64,000 nt of DNA, from contig JBLWTG010000001.1 of the NCBI GenBank assembly GCA_048270225.1, positions 248,001-312,000 of the forward strand, written 5' to 3'. Below the pieces are notes generated by a model. That model saw only the letters and a program-made list of their open reading frames with translations. It was not told the origin of the DNA and ran no database searches. The position numbers were made by a program, and so were the translations under genes. Position 1 is the stretch's first letter; the number at the start of each line of letters is the position of its first letter. Origin of the DNA: Allopusillimonas sp048270225. GTDB taxonomy: Bacteria; Pseudomonadota; Gammaproteobacteria; Burkholderiales; Burkholderiaceae_B. This document shows, one piece after another, positions 16,230-24,693 of this stretch.

Positions 16230-16595
16230 TTAACCTCCGCGCGCTTTGATCCGCTGGCGATTCAATTGCAGGGCGTGCGGTGTAGGTTGCCAGTCGTTCC
16301 AGAACTCATTCGGAATGTCGGGGAAGTCCTGCCGCTGCATGCCACTAAACGCTGGCTTATATCCACGCCGCTTCATCTCTTGAATCAACTGGGTATGGCG
16401 ATGCGCAAGGTAGCCCAGCCGCGTATAGAAAAATAATAGATGCCCTTTGCCCAGCGTATAGTCCGAAGGCTGCGTCAGTTTGCCACGAGCGGCGGCTTTT
16501 GCCGCCAGGGCGAATACGCGGGGCAGTTCACGATACTCCGCAACCAGGTGAGGGCCGCTTAGTTCTTCGACGGGGACGCAGTTTATCCGTGTCAT
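16230..16595 (-). CDS. T4 endonuclease V-like pyrimidine dimer DNA glycosylase
   Basis: 121 residues, Pyr_excise family. Residues 1-28 align with phage T4 endonuclease V (DenV) without gaps: MTRIN, then EEL, H16, and AEYRELPRVF at 19-28. Thr2, whose alpha-amino group is the catalytic nucleophile, and Glu23, the essential acid, are at the same positions as in T4. LGKGHLLFFYTRLGYL (about 48-63) and IPNEFWNDWQP (about 93-103) also match. The enzyme excises UV dimers and nicks the abasic site. The protein ends at about the position where T4's aromatic C-terminal tail would begin, so that tail is absent. It lies 400-800 bases after tRNA-Ser, in keeping with acquired phage-like DNA. Confidence 0.88.
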   Translation of the reverse strand: MTRINCVPVEELSGPHLVAEYRELPRVFALAAKAAARGKLTQPSDYTLGKGHLLFFYTRLGYLAHRHTQLIQEMKRRGYKPAFSGMQRQDFPDIPNEFWNDWQPTPHALQLNRQRIKARGG

Positions 16596-16859
16596 ATTGG
16601 CTTTATTGAAAAGCTGAGTTATACCAGTTATCTCACACCGTTCTTCACGGCATTTAACCGCAGGCCTGAGGCTGGTGATTCAGCCGGACCAGGGTGTTGC
16701 AGAACCCGGACTCCGCACCGGCCCTGGATGAAACACGTGGCCATTCACCGGTATTCACCAAGATTTACAGTTTTCTTGCCAGGAACCCTTAATTCTGCCA
16801 TCAATTTTTTCCGCCACAACGTAGCATCCGCATACAAATATATAAATGGACTGGATGTT
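16596..16859. other. Intergenic stretch with no identified gene
   Basis: About 260 bases between the endonuclease V homologue and a tiny membrane protein. The start of the minus-strand gene must draw its promoter from here. The part nearest 16790-16850 is AT-rich (for example ACAAATATATAAATGG). I see no coding frame with good support; an in-frame upward extension of the small plus-strand gene to 16728 is possible but lacks a ribosome site. Confidence 0.4.
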
Positions 16860-16985
16860 ATGAGCGGATTCATCATAGGCCTGGCGGTAGGCATTGGGCT
16901 GGCAGAGGTGGCGTGCCAATTCTTGGCAAACTTCAGCATCGTGGGCGCGATCTGGAAGTCGCTCAGGGGGCAGGGCAAACAATAG
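16860..16985 (+). CDS. Putative 41-residue membrane protein
   Basis: Begins MSGFIIGLAVGIGLAEVACQF, one amphipathic to hydrophobic helix rich in Gly (about 3-30), and ends in a basic tail (WKSLRGQGKQ). The start at 16860 has only a weak GGACTGGA motif upstream; a longer form from 16728 would be 85 residues. It is the only frame in this interval with a credible protein-like pattern. No family recognised; existence is uncertain. Confidence 0.35.
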   Translation: MSGFIIGLAVGIGLAEVACQFLANFSIVGAIWKSLRGQGKQ

Positions 16986-17074
16986 CGCTTGCCTGAACGA
17001 CAAGCCCGCAGCACAGATAAAATTTTGACCACAGAACCCCTGAGGCCGGTATTTATTACATGTACAGCGTTTGT

Positions 17075-17123
17075 CATCAAGTTGTCCATAGTGTTATGCA
17101 CATTCTGTGGGGATAACTTGATG
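17075..17123. promoter_or_regulatory. 13-bp inverted repeat enclosing DnaA-box-like motifs
   Basis: CATCAAGTTGTCC (17075-17087) and GGATAACTTGATG (17111-17123) are inverted copies with one wobble. Within the element are TTGTCCATA, TTATGCACA (a full match to TTWTNCACA) and, on the minus strand, TTATCCCCA. It lies in the 337-base gap 16986-17322 ahead of the molybdenum enzyme operon. Nothing else was identified in that gap except the ribosome site at 17310-17314. Confidence 0.35.
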
Positions 17124-17322
17124 CTCTGACGGGTGCGATGCATACTTTTCGCACAGACGCTGCGCGCCAGATGTTTTCCCGTGTGCGGGCGTTGTGGCAT
17201 GCCGGCAAATGGCGGCGTTAAGCAGATAGTTTGGTGATGTCGCGTATCATGGCACAAGGTATTGCTGACGGCAGGCACGCCGCTTGCCGGCACGTTCCCA
17301 TAAGTCACCAGGAGTCAAAAGA

Positions 17323-20262
17323 ATGGCCAGTACGACGGTGTCCAGACGCCAGTTCCTGAAAGCCGCAACCATTGCCGGCATTACCACTTACATCGCTCCC
17401 TTTGGATCACCCGTGTACGCGGCGCTGTTCGAGCAAAAGCTGCTGACGCCCATGCAATGGGACCCCGCCACCGGACAAGCCAGATACCGTGTTGATGGCA
17501 TTGCCAAAGTGACAGGCAGCAAGATTTTTGCCCGCGATATCAGGGCGCGGGACCTGCCCAACTGGCCGGACCAGCAAAGCCACGCACTCATCTTGCGCGC
17601 GACGCGCGCCGATGCGCTGTATACGGGCTTTGACCTGTCGCGTCTGGGCGAAGACCTGAAACCGGACAAGGTCGTCACGGCCGAAGATCTGCAGCGCGAT
17701 GGCGTGGCGTTTTCCGATTTCTATGGCGAGGACATGCTGCTGCCGCCAGGCAAGACGCCGGCCTATCTGGGGCATGCCGTGGCCATCCTGATCTTTCACG
17801 AGTTTGCGCGGTTCCGCCTGGCCAAGGATGCGCTCAAGTTCCAGGATGATGTCATCGCCTATGGCAGCCATACCGGACCGTTGCAGCGCGATCCCTGGGG
17901 CACCTTCCGGTATGTGCGCGTAGGCGGCAAGGATGGTTATGCGGAGGATGTATTCTCCAGCCTCAAGGACGCGCCGGTATTTCCGAGCCAGATGCGCAAG
18001 CAGTTGCCGGTATGGCCCGACGGCAAGAACCACGGCAGCCTCGGTGAAGAGGGTATGTACTACGCCGGGCAGATTCGCGACGAATTCAAGCAGCCGCCCG
18101 CGGACTGGCTGGTGCTCAACCGCAAATACCAGACCCAGTCAGTCGATACTGCGGCGCTGGAGCCTGACAATGCCAACTGCTGGTACGACCAGAACAGCCA
18201 GACCATGCACATGGTGGTGCCGACGCAGTCGCCCAGCGAGGTCGCGGCCACCGCGGCCGGCATGCTGGCCAAGAGCCATTTTGGCGCCAGAACGTTGGTC
18301 ATGCATCCCTGTTATACCGTAGGCTATGGCTCCAAAGACCATTTCAATATGCCGTTTTATGGTCTGGTGTGTGCCTTGTATTCGGATGGCAAGCCGGTGC
18401 GCATCGCCAATGATCGCTATGAGCAGTTCCAGACTTCGCTCAAGCGGCATGCCTTCGATATGGATTATCAGATCGGCGTGGATAGAAACAGCGGCCTGAT
18501 TCAGTCCTGTGTGGTGGACATGGTGGCCAATGGCGGCGGCCGATGCAATTTTTCGCCCTCGGTCGCGATGGTGGGCGCCACTGCCGCGCAATCCATTTAT
18601 TACCTGCCCAAGTCAGACATGACGTCCAGGGCGGATGCCACGCGTGCCGTGGATGCGGGCTCGGCGCGAGGCTATGGCACGCTGCAGTCCATGGCCGCCA
18701 CCGAAATGCTGATGGACGAGCTGGCGCAGGAGCTGGGCCTGGATCCGATAGAGTTCCGGCTCAGGAATGTGCTGAAATCGGGAATGAAGAATACGCAGGG
18801 CGCGGTTCCTGCCGGCGCCATCCGTGCCGAGGAAGTGCTCATGAGGGCGCGCACGCACCCGGTCTGGAAAGAACGCGACCGGCGCAAGGCCAACTATGAG
18901 GCGGAACATCCCGGCAAGCTCTATGGCGTGGGTTTTGCCTGTGTGCAGAAGGACTTCGGCACAGGGGCCGAGTCTTCGTTTGCCAAGGTGGAAGTATCTC
19001 CCGAAGGCAAGATCCTGCTGCGTCACAGCGGCACGGAAATCGGTACGGGCATGAGCACCTCGCAGGCGCTGGCCTGTGCGCGCTGGCTGGGTCGTCCTGC
19101 AGACGACATTGGTGTTGCCATCACCGATTGGCCGGATCTGCCCATGATCTCGTCGGGCGATCCCTATCTGATGAGCCAGGAAGATCAGGATCATCTGTCA
19201 TCCAATCCGGCCTGGACGCCGGCGCTGGCTTCGCCCGCCAGCGCGTCGAACTCTGCGTTCTATTACACGCACACTACGCGGGAAGCTGCGCGCATGATTT
19301 TCATGCACGGCTTGTGGCCGGCCGCGCAGGCGGTCTGGAGCAGCGGACCTGGCGGCGGCCAGGCAGCGCCTTACGTTGTGCGGCGCGAAGACGCGCGTTG
19401 GGAAAAAGGCATGTTGACCGCCAATGGCATGCAGCCATTGAGCCTGGCGCAGCTGGCCCGCAAGGCCCACGACATGGGGCTGGTGGTCGGCGCGGTGGTG
19501 CATGGTTTTAACCGCTGGCAATGGACGGAGGCGGATTTCAAGCTTGGCGGACAACAGGAACGCATTCCGCTGGATGGACTGGCCGTATGTTTCGGCGCAG
19601 GCGCCTCCGCTGATGGGAAGGCCGCCCAGCCAGAGGCCGCCAGTGCGGCGGCGGCGGGTGGCAAGGCGGCTGTCGATGGTCAGGCCGCTGCCGTGACCAG
19701 CATGGATGCGGGCCCGGACGATACACTGGGTACCAGGAGCATAACGCGCGGCCATTATCAGGTGATTAACCGGGATGCGGTGTACTACCCGCCCGTCCAG
19801 CGCAACAATGCGGCAGTGACTTACTACTCCGCTGTCAGCACCCTGGCCGAAGTGGCCGTCAATCGCGGCAGCGGCGAGGTCGAGCTGCTCAATCATCACT
19901 CCATTGTCGAGTGCGGCACCCTGTTGTCGCCGGAACTGGTCTCGGGCCAGATACAGGGCGGCCTGGCGATGGGCATAGGGCACGCGCTCTACGAAGCCTT
20001 GCCGCTGTATGAGGATGGCCCGGGCAATGGCACATGGAACTTCAATCGCTACCATCTGCCGCGCGCCAAGGACGTTGCGCTCTGGAAGCAGACTGCCGAG
20101 GTGCTGCCGCCGCTGTCGGAGACGGACCCGCCCAAAGGCATGGCGGAGGTCGTGATGATCCCTGTTGTGGCGGCCATCGTGAACGGCATTACCCACGCGA
20201 CCGGCCAGCGTTTTTATTCGCTGCCCGTTACACCCGAGAAGATTCAGGAGGCGCTGGCATGA
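17323..20262 (+). CDS. Molybdenum hydroxylase large subunit (xanthine/aldehyde oxidase family, Tat-exported)
   Basis: 979 residues. The N-terminus has a Tat signal, SRRQFLKAATIAG (about 7-19), so the folded cofactor-bearing protein is exported to the periplasm. The molybdopterin-binding large-subunit fold is seen in RYRVDGIAKVTGSKIFARDI (about 50-69), VPTQSPSEVAA, RGYGTLQSMAATEMLMDELA and GTEIGTGMSTSQALA. The C-terminal KGMAEVVMIPV carries the Glu that acts as catalytic base (GMAE rather than the usual GxGE). An Ala/Gly-rich insert (about 765-800) is low complexity and probably a loop. With the next two genes it resembles membrane-linked aldehyde dehydrogenase, isoquinoline oxidoreductase or nicotinate hydroxylase systems. 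The substrate cannot be named. The start at 17323 follows CCAGGAGTC. Confidence 0.88.
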   Translation: MASTTVSRRQFLKAATIAGITTYIAPFGSPVYAALFEQKLLTPMQWDPATGQARYRVDGIAKVTGSKIFARDIRARDLPNWPDQQSHALILRATRADALYTGFDLSRLGEDLKPDKVVTAEDLQRDGVAFSDFYGEDMLLPPGKTPAYLGHAVAILIFHEFARFRLAKDALKFQDDVIAYGSHTGPLQRDPWGTFRYVRVGGKDGYAEDVFSSLKDAPVFPSQMRKQLPVWPDGKNHGSLGEEGMYYAGQIRDEFKQPPADWLVLNRKYQTQSVDTAALEPDNANCWYDQNSQTMHMVVPTQSPSEVAATAAGMLAKSHFGARTLVMHPCYTVGYGSKDHFNMPFYGLVCALYSDGKPVRIANDRYEQFQTSLKRHAFDMDYQIGVDRNSGLIQSCVVDMVANGGGRCNFSPSVAMVGATAAQSIYYLPKSDMTSRADATRAVDAGSARGYGTLQSMAATEMLMDELAQELGLDPIEFRLRNVLKSGMKNTQGAVPAGAIRAEEVLMRARTHPVWKERDRRKANYEAEHPGKLYGVGFACVQKDFGTGAESSFAKVEVSPEGKILLRHSGTEIGTGMSTSQALACARWLGRPADDIGVAITDWPDLPMISSGDPYLMSQEDQDHLSSNPAWTPALASPASASNSAFYYTHTTREAARMIFMHGLWPAAQAVWSSGPGGGQAAPYVVRREDARWEKGMLTANGMQPLSLAQLARKAHDMGLVVGAVVHGFNRWQWTEADFKLGGQQERIPLDGLAVCFGAGASADGKAAQPEAASAAAAGGKAAVDGQAAAVTSMDAGPDDTLGTRSITRGHYQVINRDAVYYPPVQRNNAAVTYYSAVSTLAEVAVNRGSGEVELLNHHSIVECGTLLSPELVSGQIQGGLAMGIGHALYEALPLYEDGPGNGTWNFNRYHLPRAKDVALWKQTAEVLPPLSETDPPKGMAEVVMIPVVAAIVNGITHATGQRFYSLPVTPEKIQEALA

Positions 20263-20813
20263 GCACGGCTACCATTACGGTTTCGATGACAATCAATGGC
20301 GAAGCGGTGGGGCCGGTGCAGGTGCCTGAAACGCTCATGATGCTTGATTTTCTTCATGAGTACGTCAACCTGACCGGTACGAGGCTGGGCTGCGGGCAAG
20401 GCGTTTGCCGAGCCTGTGCCATCATTCTCGACCGCGAAAACGGCCACAGCGAGGAAATCCGTACCTGCATCACCGGGGTGGGTTACTTCAACGGCCGCAA
20501 GCTGCGCACGGTCGAGGGCCATGCTCAGCGCGACGAAAAAGGCGTGGTCACAGCACTGACGCCGGTACAGCAGAAGTTTCTCGATTTCTACAGTTTCCAG
20601 TGCGGCTACTGTACGCCGGGTTTCGTCAACGCCGCCACGGTGCTGATCGAGCGCCTGCAGCGCCAGCCCATTGCGCGGGACCAGATCGAAAGTTATGTCA
20701 CCGACTCGCTCAATGATCACATCTGTCGTTGCACAGGCTATGTGCGTTATCACCAGGCGGTCAAGGATGTCATCCTGAACACGCCGGGACTGATCAAGGA
20801 GGATCGCACATGA
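20259..20813 (+). CDS. (2Fe-2S)-binding small subunit of the molybdenum hydroxylase
   Basis: 184 residues. The plant-ferredoxin-type cluster ligands are in GCGQGVCRACAIIL (about 47-60) with a later Cys in IRTCITG. The second cluster uses QCGYCTPGF and HICRCTGYVRYHQAV. Both clusters pass electrons from the molybdenum centre of the large subunit to the cytochrome encoded next. The ATG at 20259 overlaps the large-subunit stop (ATGA) and is preceded by CAGGAGG. No signal peptide is present, so it would be exported with the Tat-targeted large subunit, as in related systems. Confidence 0.94.
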   Translation: MSTATITVSMTINGEAVGPVQVPETLMMLDFLHEYVNLTGTRLGCGQGVCRACAIILDRENGHSEEIRTCITGVGYFNGRKLRTVEGHAQRDEKGVVTALTPVQQKFLDFYSFQCGYCTPGFVNAATVLIERLQRQPIARDQIESYVTDSLNDHICRCTGYVRYHQAVKDVILNTPGLIKEDRT

Positions 20814-22072
20814 GAACCTCTACTTTCGCGGGTATCGTGGCAGTCTTGGTGCTGGTGGCCGGTGGTGTCGTGCTGTCGGGTGTGCTGGAGCCAGACTACG
20901 AGACTTCGGCCGTCGATGATCAGGCAGGCGTGCCCGACCAGCAACTGCTGGTTCGCGGAAAATACCTGGCCCAGGCGGGCGACTGCACGGCCTGTCACAC
21001 CAGCAAGAACGGGGCGCCATTTGCCGGCGGCGTGTCGATTCCGACGCCTTTTGGCACGATATACGGCACCAACATCACCCCGGACCAGGAGTACGGCATC
21101 GGCACCTGGACCTCCGCCGATTTCTACAAGGCCCTGCACGACGGTATTGCGCCGGAGCATCCGCTGTACCCCGCCATGCCTTATACCTCGTACCGTGGCA
21201 TGTCGCGCGAGGACAGCGATGCGATCTTCGCCTATCTGCAAAGCGTGGAGCCGGCCTCTGTGCCCAACCGGGACAATGAGGTGCCGTTTCCATTCAGTTT
21301 CAGGCCGCTGCTGCGCGGCTGGAATCTGCTCTTTCTGAAGGACGACTTGCCGGCTGTGTCCAAGGGCAGTTCGGATGAGTGGGTGCGAGGCCGTTACCTG
21401 GTCAATGTGCTGGGGCATTGTGCGGAATGCCACACGCCGCGCGGCATGGTTGGGCAGCTCAAGCTGGGAGAGAGTTTTGAGGGCGGCGCGGCGGAAGCCA
21501 TCCATGCGCCCGATATTACGCCGGCGGCACTGGCTGCGCGCGGCTGGACGGTGAAAGATCTGCAGCAGTTCCTGGCCCAGGGCATTGCACCGCAGGGCTC
21601 GGCCTATGGCGGCATGTACGATGCCTTTCACCACAGCACGCGCTATCTGTCCCAAGCCGACAACAAGGCTGTGGTCAGGTTTCTGACTGGCGATACGCCG
21701 CTCGCCCCGGCGGCACTCAAGCCGGTCGCGCAGGCGCCCGATGCAGATCAAACCCTGAAAGCAGGGCGCGGTCATTTTCTTGCGCTGTGCGCGGGTTGTC
21801 ACGCGGCCAACGGGCAGGGCAAGCCCAACGTTACCGTGGCGTTGGCAGGCAACTCCACGGTGCGCAATCCCGATCCGCACAATCTTCTGCAGGTTGTGCT
21901 GTTCGGGCTGGACAAAAAGCGTTTCCCCGACAACCAGGGACGCCAGGCCATGCCTGGATTCGCGGGCTCGCTGGATGACGCCCAGGTGGCTGAATTGGCC
22001 AACTACCTGCGCACCAGCCTGGGTGGCCAGCCGGGTGATGTCTCGGCCAAAACCGTGCAGGCTTTGCGCTGA
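20810..22072 (+). CDS. Three-haem cytochrome c electron acceptor subunit
   Basis: 420 residues with an N-terminal hydrophobic anchor/signal (about 5-25). Three CxxCH haem sites are visible: GDCTACHTSK (Cys about 59), GHCAECHTPRG (about 203) and LCAGCHAANG (about 326), each in its own cytochrome c domain. This is the layout of the cytochrome subunit of acetic-acid-bacterium alcohol/aldehyde dehydrogenases and similar molybdenum hydroxylases. It would pass electrons to the quinone pool or terminal oxidases from the periplasm. The start overlaps the preceding stop (ATGA), with AAGGAGGA upstream. The stop overlaps the xdhC-like start by one base. Confidence 0.93.
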   Translation: MRTSTFAGIVAVLVLVAGGVVLSGVLEPDYETSAVDDQAGVPDQQLLVRGKYLAQAGDCTACHTSKNGAPFAGGVSIPTPFGTIYGTNITPDQEYGIGTWTSADFYKALHDGIAPEHPLYPAMPYTSYRGMSREDSDAIFAYLQSVEPASVPNRDNEVPFPFSFRPLLRGWNLLFLKDDLPAVSKGSSDEWVRGRYLVNVLGHCAECHTPRGMVGQLKLGESFEGGAAEAIHAPDITPAALAARGWTVKDLQQFLAQGIAPQGSAYGGMYDAFHHSTRYLSQADNKAVVRFLTGDTPLAPAALKPVAQAPDADQTLKAGRGHFLALCAGCHAANGQGKPNVTVALAGNSTVRNPDPHNLLQVVLFGLDKKRFPDNQGRQAMPGFAGSLDDAQVAELANYLRTSLGGQPGDVSAKTVQALR

Positions 22073-23100
22073 TGGATAGGGCGTCTGACCTGGCGGCCTT
22101 GCCGGATCAGTCCGGCGCGCGCATGCATGCCATGGATGCGCAGGTGCTGGAGAGCGTGCTGGCGTGGATGGCGCAAGGCCAGGCCGTGGTGCTGGTGACC
22201 GTGGTGCGCAATTGGGGGTCGGCGCCGCGTCCGCTGGGCTCTTTGTTTGCCGCGACGGACGCCGGCGAATTCATCGGTTCGGTATCGGGCGGCTGCGTGG
22301 AGGACGATATGCTGCGCCAGTTCGCTCAGGCCTTTCCGCAAGGCATCACGGTCTTGCGCTATGGCATAGAGGCCGAGGATGTTCGCCGGTTCGGCCTGCC
22401 TTGCGGCGGCACGCTGGAGCTACTGGTCGAGCGGGTGCGGGACGCGGGCAGCATCAGGGCCGCCTGCGATGCCATGGCAGCGGGACAACTGCTTGAGCGC
22501 CATGTGGATCTGCTCACGGGGCAGGTCAGAACAGCGGCGGGTCGCAGCGATTTTCCGGTGCGCTACAGCGAGCGAGAGCTGGTGCAGCTGTTCGGCCCGC
22601 GCTGGCGCCTGCTGATCGTCGGCGCGGGCGCGGTCTCGGAGTTCCTGGCCCGTATGGCGCCGGCGCTGGATTTTTCCGTTTATGTCAATGATCCTCGCGA
22701 AGAGCAGCGACGCAACTGGCGTACGCCGGATGTGCAATGGCTGGCGGGTATGCCGGATGATGCGGTGCTGGCATTCAGGCCAGATTGCAGGACAGTGATT
22801 GTGACCTTGAGCCATGATCCGAAAGTCGATGACATGGCCCTGATGGAAGCGCTGAAAACTGAGGCGTTCTATGTGGGCGCGATCGGGTCGGCGGCCAGCA
22901 CGCGTGCGCGCCGGCAGCGTCTGTTGAGCCTGGACTTGACCGCGGCGCAAGTGGATCGTCTGCATGCGCCGGTGGGCCTGCCCATCCACAGCCGCGCGCC
23001 GGCCGAGATCGCCGTGGCCATCCTCGCTCAACTGATCGCCTTGCGCAACGACCGCACTCATCATGCAGCGCCGCTTGCCATGAGCGCAATCCAGGCATGA
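22072..23100 (+). CDS. XdhC/CoxI-family molybdenum enzyme maturation factor
   Basis: 342 residues. The N-terminal XdhC_CoxI domain shows VLVTVVRNWGSAPRPLG (about 41-57) and GSVSGGCVEDD (about 68-78). A C-terminal Rossmann domain has LLIVGAGAVSEFLARMA (about 178-194), RTVIVTLSHDPKVDD and YVGAIGSAASTRARRQR. In other bacteria, XdhC binds molybdenum cofactor, protects it during sulfuration and loads it into xanthine dehydrogenase-family enzymes. Its place in this operon implies it matures the hydroxylase encoded upstream. Coupled at both ends by TGATG and ATGA overlaps. Confidence 0.92.
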   Translation: MDRASDLAALPDQSGARMHAMDAQVLESVLAWMAQGQAVVLVTVVRNWGSAPRPLGSLFAATDAGEFIGSVSGGCVEDDMLRQFAQAFPQGITVLRYGIEAEDVRRFGLPCGGTLELLVERVRDAGSIRAACDAMAAGQLLERHVDLLTGQVRTAAGRSDFPVRYSERELVQLFGPRWRLLIVGAGAVSEFLARMAPALDFSVYVNDPREEQRRNWRTPDVQWLAGMPDDAVLAFRPDCRTVIVTLSHDPKVDDMALMEALKTEAFYVGAIGSAASTRARRQRLLSLDLTAAQVDRLHAPVGLPIHSRAPAEIAVAILAQLIALRNDRTHHAAPLAMSAIQA

Positions 23101-23690
23101 AGCCGGCTGAGGCCGGCAGGGCGCAGGCCGCCGGCATCGTCCTGGCCGCCGGGCGGTCGCTGCGTTTTGGCCGCGACAAGCGGCTGGAGGTTGTGGCGGG
23201 TCAGCCCATGCTGCTGCGCGCCGCCAAACTGCTCGGGCAGGCCTTGCCCGATACGCTGGTCGTGTTGGGTCCCGAAGATGCCGCACTGGCTGAACAGTTG
23301 GCGCAGCAGGGTGTCTGCTCGACGCTTTGTCCCGATGCGCGCGCCGGCATGGGCCGTAGCCTGGCGCATGCGGTGACGCAACGCGCCGATGCCTCGGGCT
23401 GGCTGATCATGCCTGCCGACCTGCCTTTTCTGCAGGCGGCTACGGTGCAGGCCGTGCTGGACGCGGCGCGTGGGCATGACCTGGTCGCGCCGGCGTATCA
23501 CGGCCAGCGCGGCCATCCCGTCTGGTTTTCGCAGCGCTTCAGGCAGGCGCTTTGTGCGCTGGATGGCGATGAAGGAGGCCGGTCTGTCCTGCGGGCTCAT
23601 GCCAGGGAGGCGCTGTGCCAGGTCGAGGTGCAGGACCAGGGCTGCGTGCGAGATATCGACACGCCGCAGGATATGGCGCCTGGCGCGTAA
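23097..23690 (+). CDS. MocA/MobA-like molybdenum cofactor nucleotidyltransferase
   Basis: 197 residues, NTP-transferase fold. AGIVLAAGRSLRFGRDKRL (about 12-30) is the nucleotide-binding loop (usual form LAAGxSxRxGxxK), and GWLIMPADLPFLQ (about 100-112) holds the metal-binding Asp. In E. coli, MocA adds CMP to the cofactor used by xanthine dehydrogenase-type enzymes, so this gene most likely supplies the cytosine-dinucleotide form of the cofactor. It is the last gene of the operon and overlaps xdhC by four bases. Confidence 0.9.
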   Translation: MKPAEAGRAQAAGIVLAAGRSLRFGRDKRLEVVAGQPMLLRAAKLLGQALPDTLVVLGPEDAALAEQLAQQGVCSTLCPDARAGMGRSLAHAVTQRADASGWLIMPADLPFLQAATVQAVLDAARGHDLVAPAYHGQRGHPVWFSQRFRQALCALDGDEGGRSVLRAHAREALCQVEVQDQGCVRDIDTPQDMAPGA

Positions 23691-23753
23691 GGCTGGCGGC
23701 GGTCAGAGGGCGCGTCCTGGGCAGGATCGCGCCGGCATCCTGCAAGCCGCCGC

Positions 23754-24656
23754 TCAGGCCGCTGTCTGGTCGCCCGCCTCGCACAGACTGTCGATCAACG
23801 TGGGTACGGTGGCGTGCGGCGAACGGATCCGCGTGCCCAGCTCGAAGCAGGCCTGTACAGCCTGAGCGGTGATGTGTGCCGCCCCCATTTCCGCCGCCAT
23901 CGTGGTGTAGTAGCTCATGTCCTTGACGGCATTGGACAGCGAAAACCGCATGCCCGATTCGTCCTTGCCAGTGATATAGGGCCGGAGACGGTCCAGCACC
24001 ACGCCACCGCCGCCACCCGTGGCCAGGATGTCCACCATGGTATCCGGATCGATGCCTGCCTTCTGTGCACAGGCGGCCGCTTCGGCCAGCACAGCGGAAA
24101 AGCCCAGCGACACGAAATTGTGGATCAGCTTCATCTGATGGCCCGAGCCGACCGGGCCCGCATGCACAATGCTTTCGGCAAAGCAGCGCAGCAGCGGCAG
24201 CCACTGGTTCAGGAGCGCGGCGTCGCCGCCGACGATCAGGTTCAGGCGGCCTTGCGCGGCCTCCTTGGGCGTACGTGTCATGGGCGCATCCATATAGCGG
24301 CCTCCGGCGGCTTCGATGGATTGCGCGACCTGCGCCGTGGAGGACGGTAGGGCCGTGGAGCAGTCGATGACCACCGTGCCTGGCTTCAGACCATCGAGCA
24401 GCCCGCCGGGCTGGCCCACCACCGCTTCGACCTGGGGACTGCCGGTCAGGCACAGGATCACGGCATCCGAGGCCTGGGCGACTGCGGCGGCCGTGCTGAC
24501 GGCATGCGCGCCGGCGGCCAGCAGTGCGTCCAGAGGCTGGTTGCCTGGATGTTCAAGCACACACAGGCTGTGGCCGTGCCTGGCGATGTTGGTGGCGATG
24601 CCGTGACCCATCAGGCCTATGCCTATCATGCCGATGTTGAGTTTTTGCTGCGTCAT
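23754..24656 (-). CDS. NAD(P)-dependent beta-hydroxyacid dehydrogenase (3-hydroxyisobutyrate dehydrogenase family)
   Basis: 300 residues. The N-terminal Rossmann domain contains IGMIGIGLMGHGIATNIARHG (split: GMIGIGLMG, then HGIATNI; about 8-27). The substrate loop DAPMTRTPKEAAQGRLNL (about 123-140), the catalytic-Lys helix GSGHQMKLIHNF (about 171-182) and an all-helical C-terminal domain follow. The family includes 3-hydroxyisobutyrate, tartronate semialdehyde and glyoxylate reductases; GGGGGVVLDRLRP in the second half does not settle the substrate. It is convergent with the molybdenum operon and on the same strand as the transglycosylase lipoprotein upstream. Confidence 0.87.
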   Translation of the reverse strand: MTQQKLNIGMIGIGLMGHGIATNIARHGHSLCVLEHPGNQPLDALLAAGAHAVSTAAAVAQASDAVILCLTGSPQVEAVVGQPGGLLDGLKPGTVVIDCSTALPSSTAQVAQSIEAAGGRYMDAPMTRTPKEAAQGRLNLIVGGDAALLNQWLPLLRCFAESIVHAGPVGSGHQMKLIHNFVSLGFSAVLAEAAACAQKAGIDPDTMVDILATGGGGGVVLDRLRPYITGKDESGMRFSLSNAVKDMSYYTTMAAEMGAAHITAQAVQACFELGTRIRSPHATVPTLIDSLCEAGDQTAA

Positions 24657-24693
24657 TTTTTGCTGGTTTCCCTTGGCGTTTGGTCATGCTGCA

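Noticed and set aside
15721..17323. A possible integrated element bounded by tRNA-Ser and a repeat of its 3' end
   Set aside because: I could not find a second copy of the tRNA 3' end or an integrase gene in the window, so boundaries cannot be drawn.
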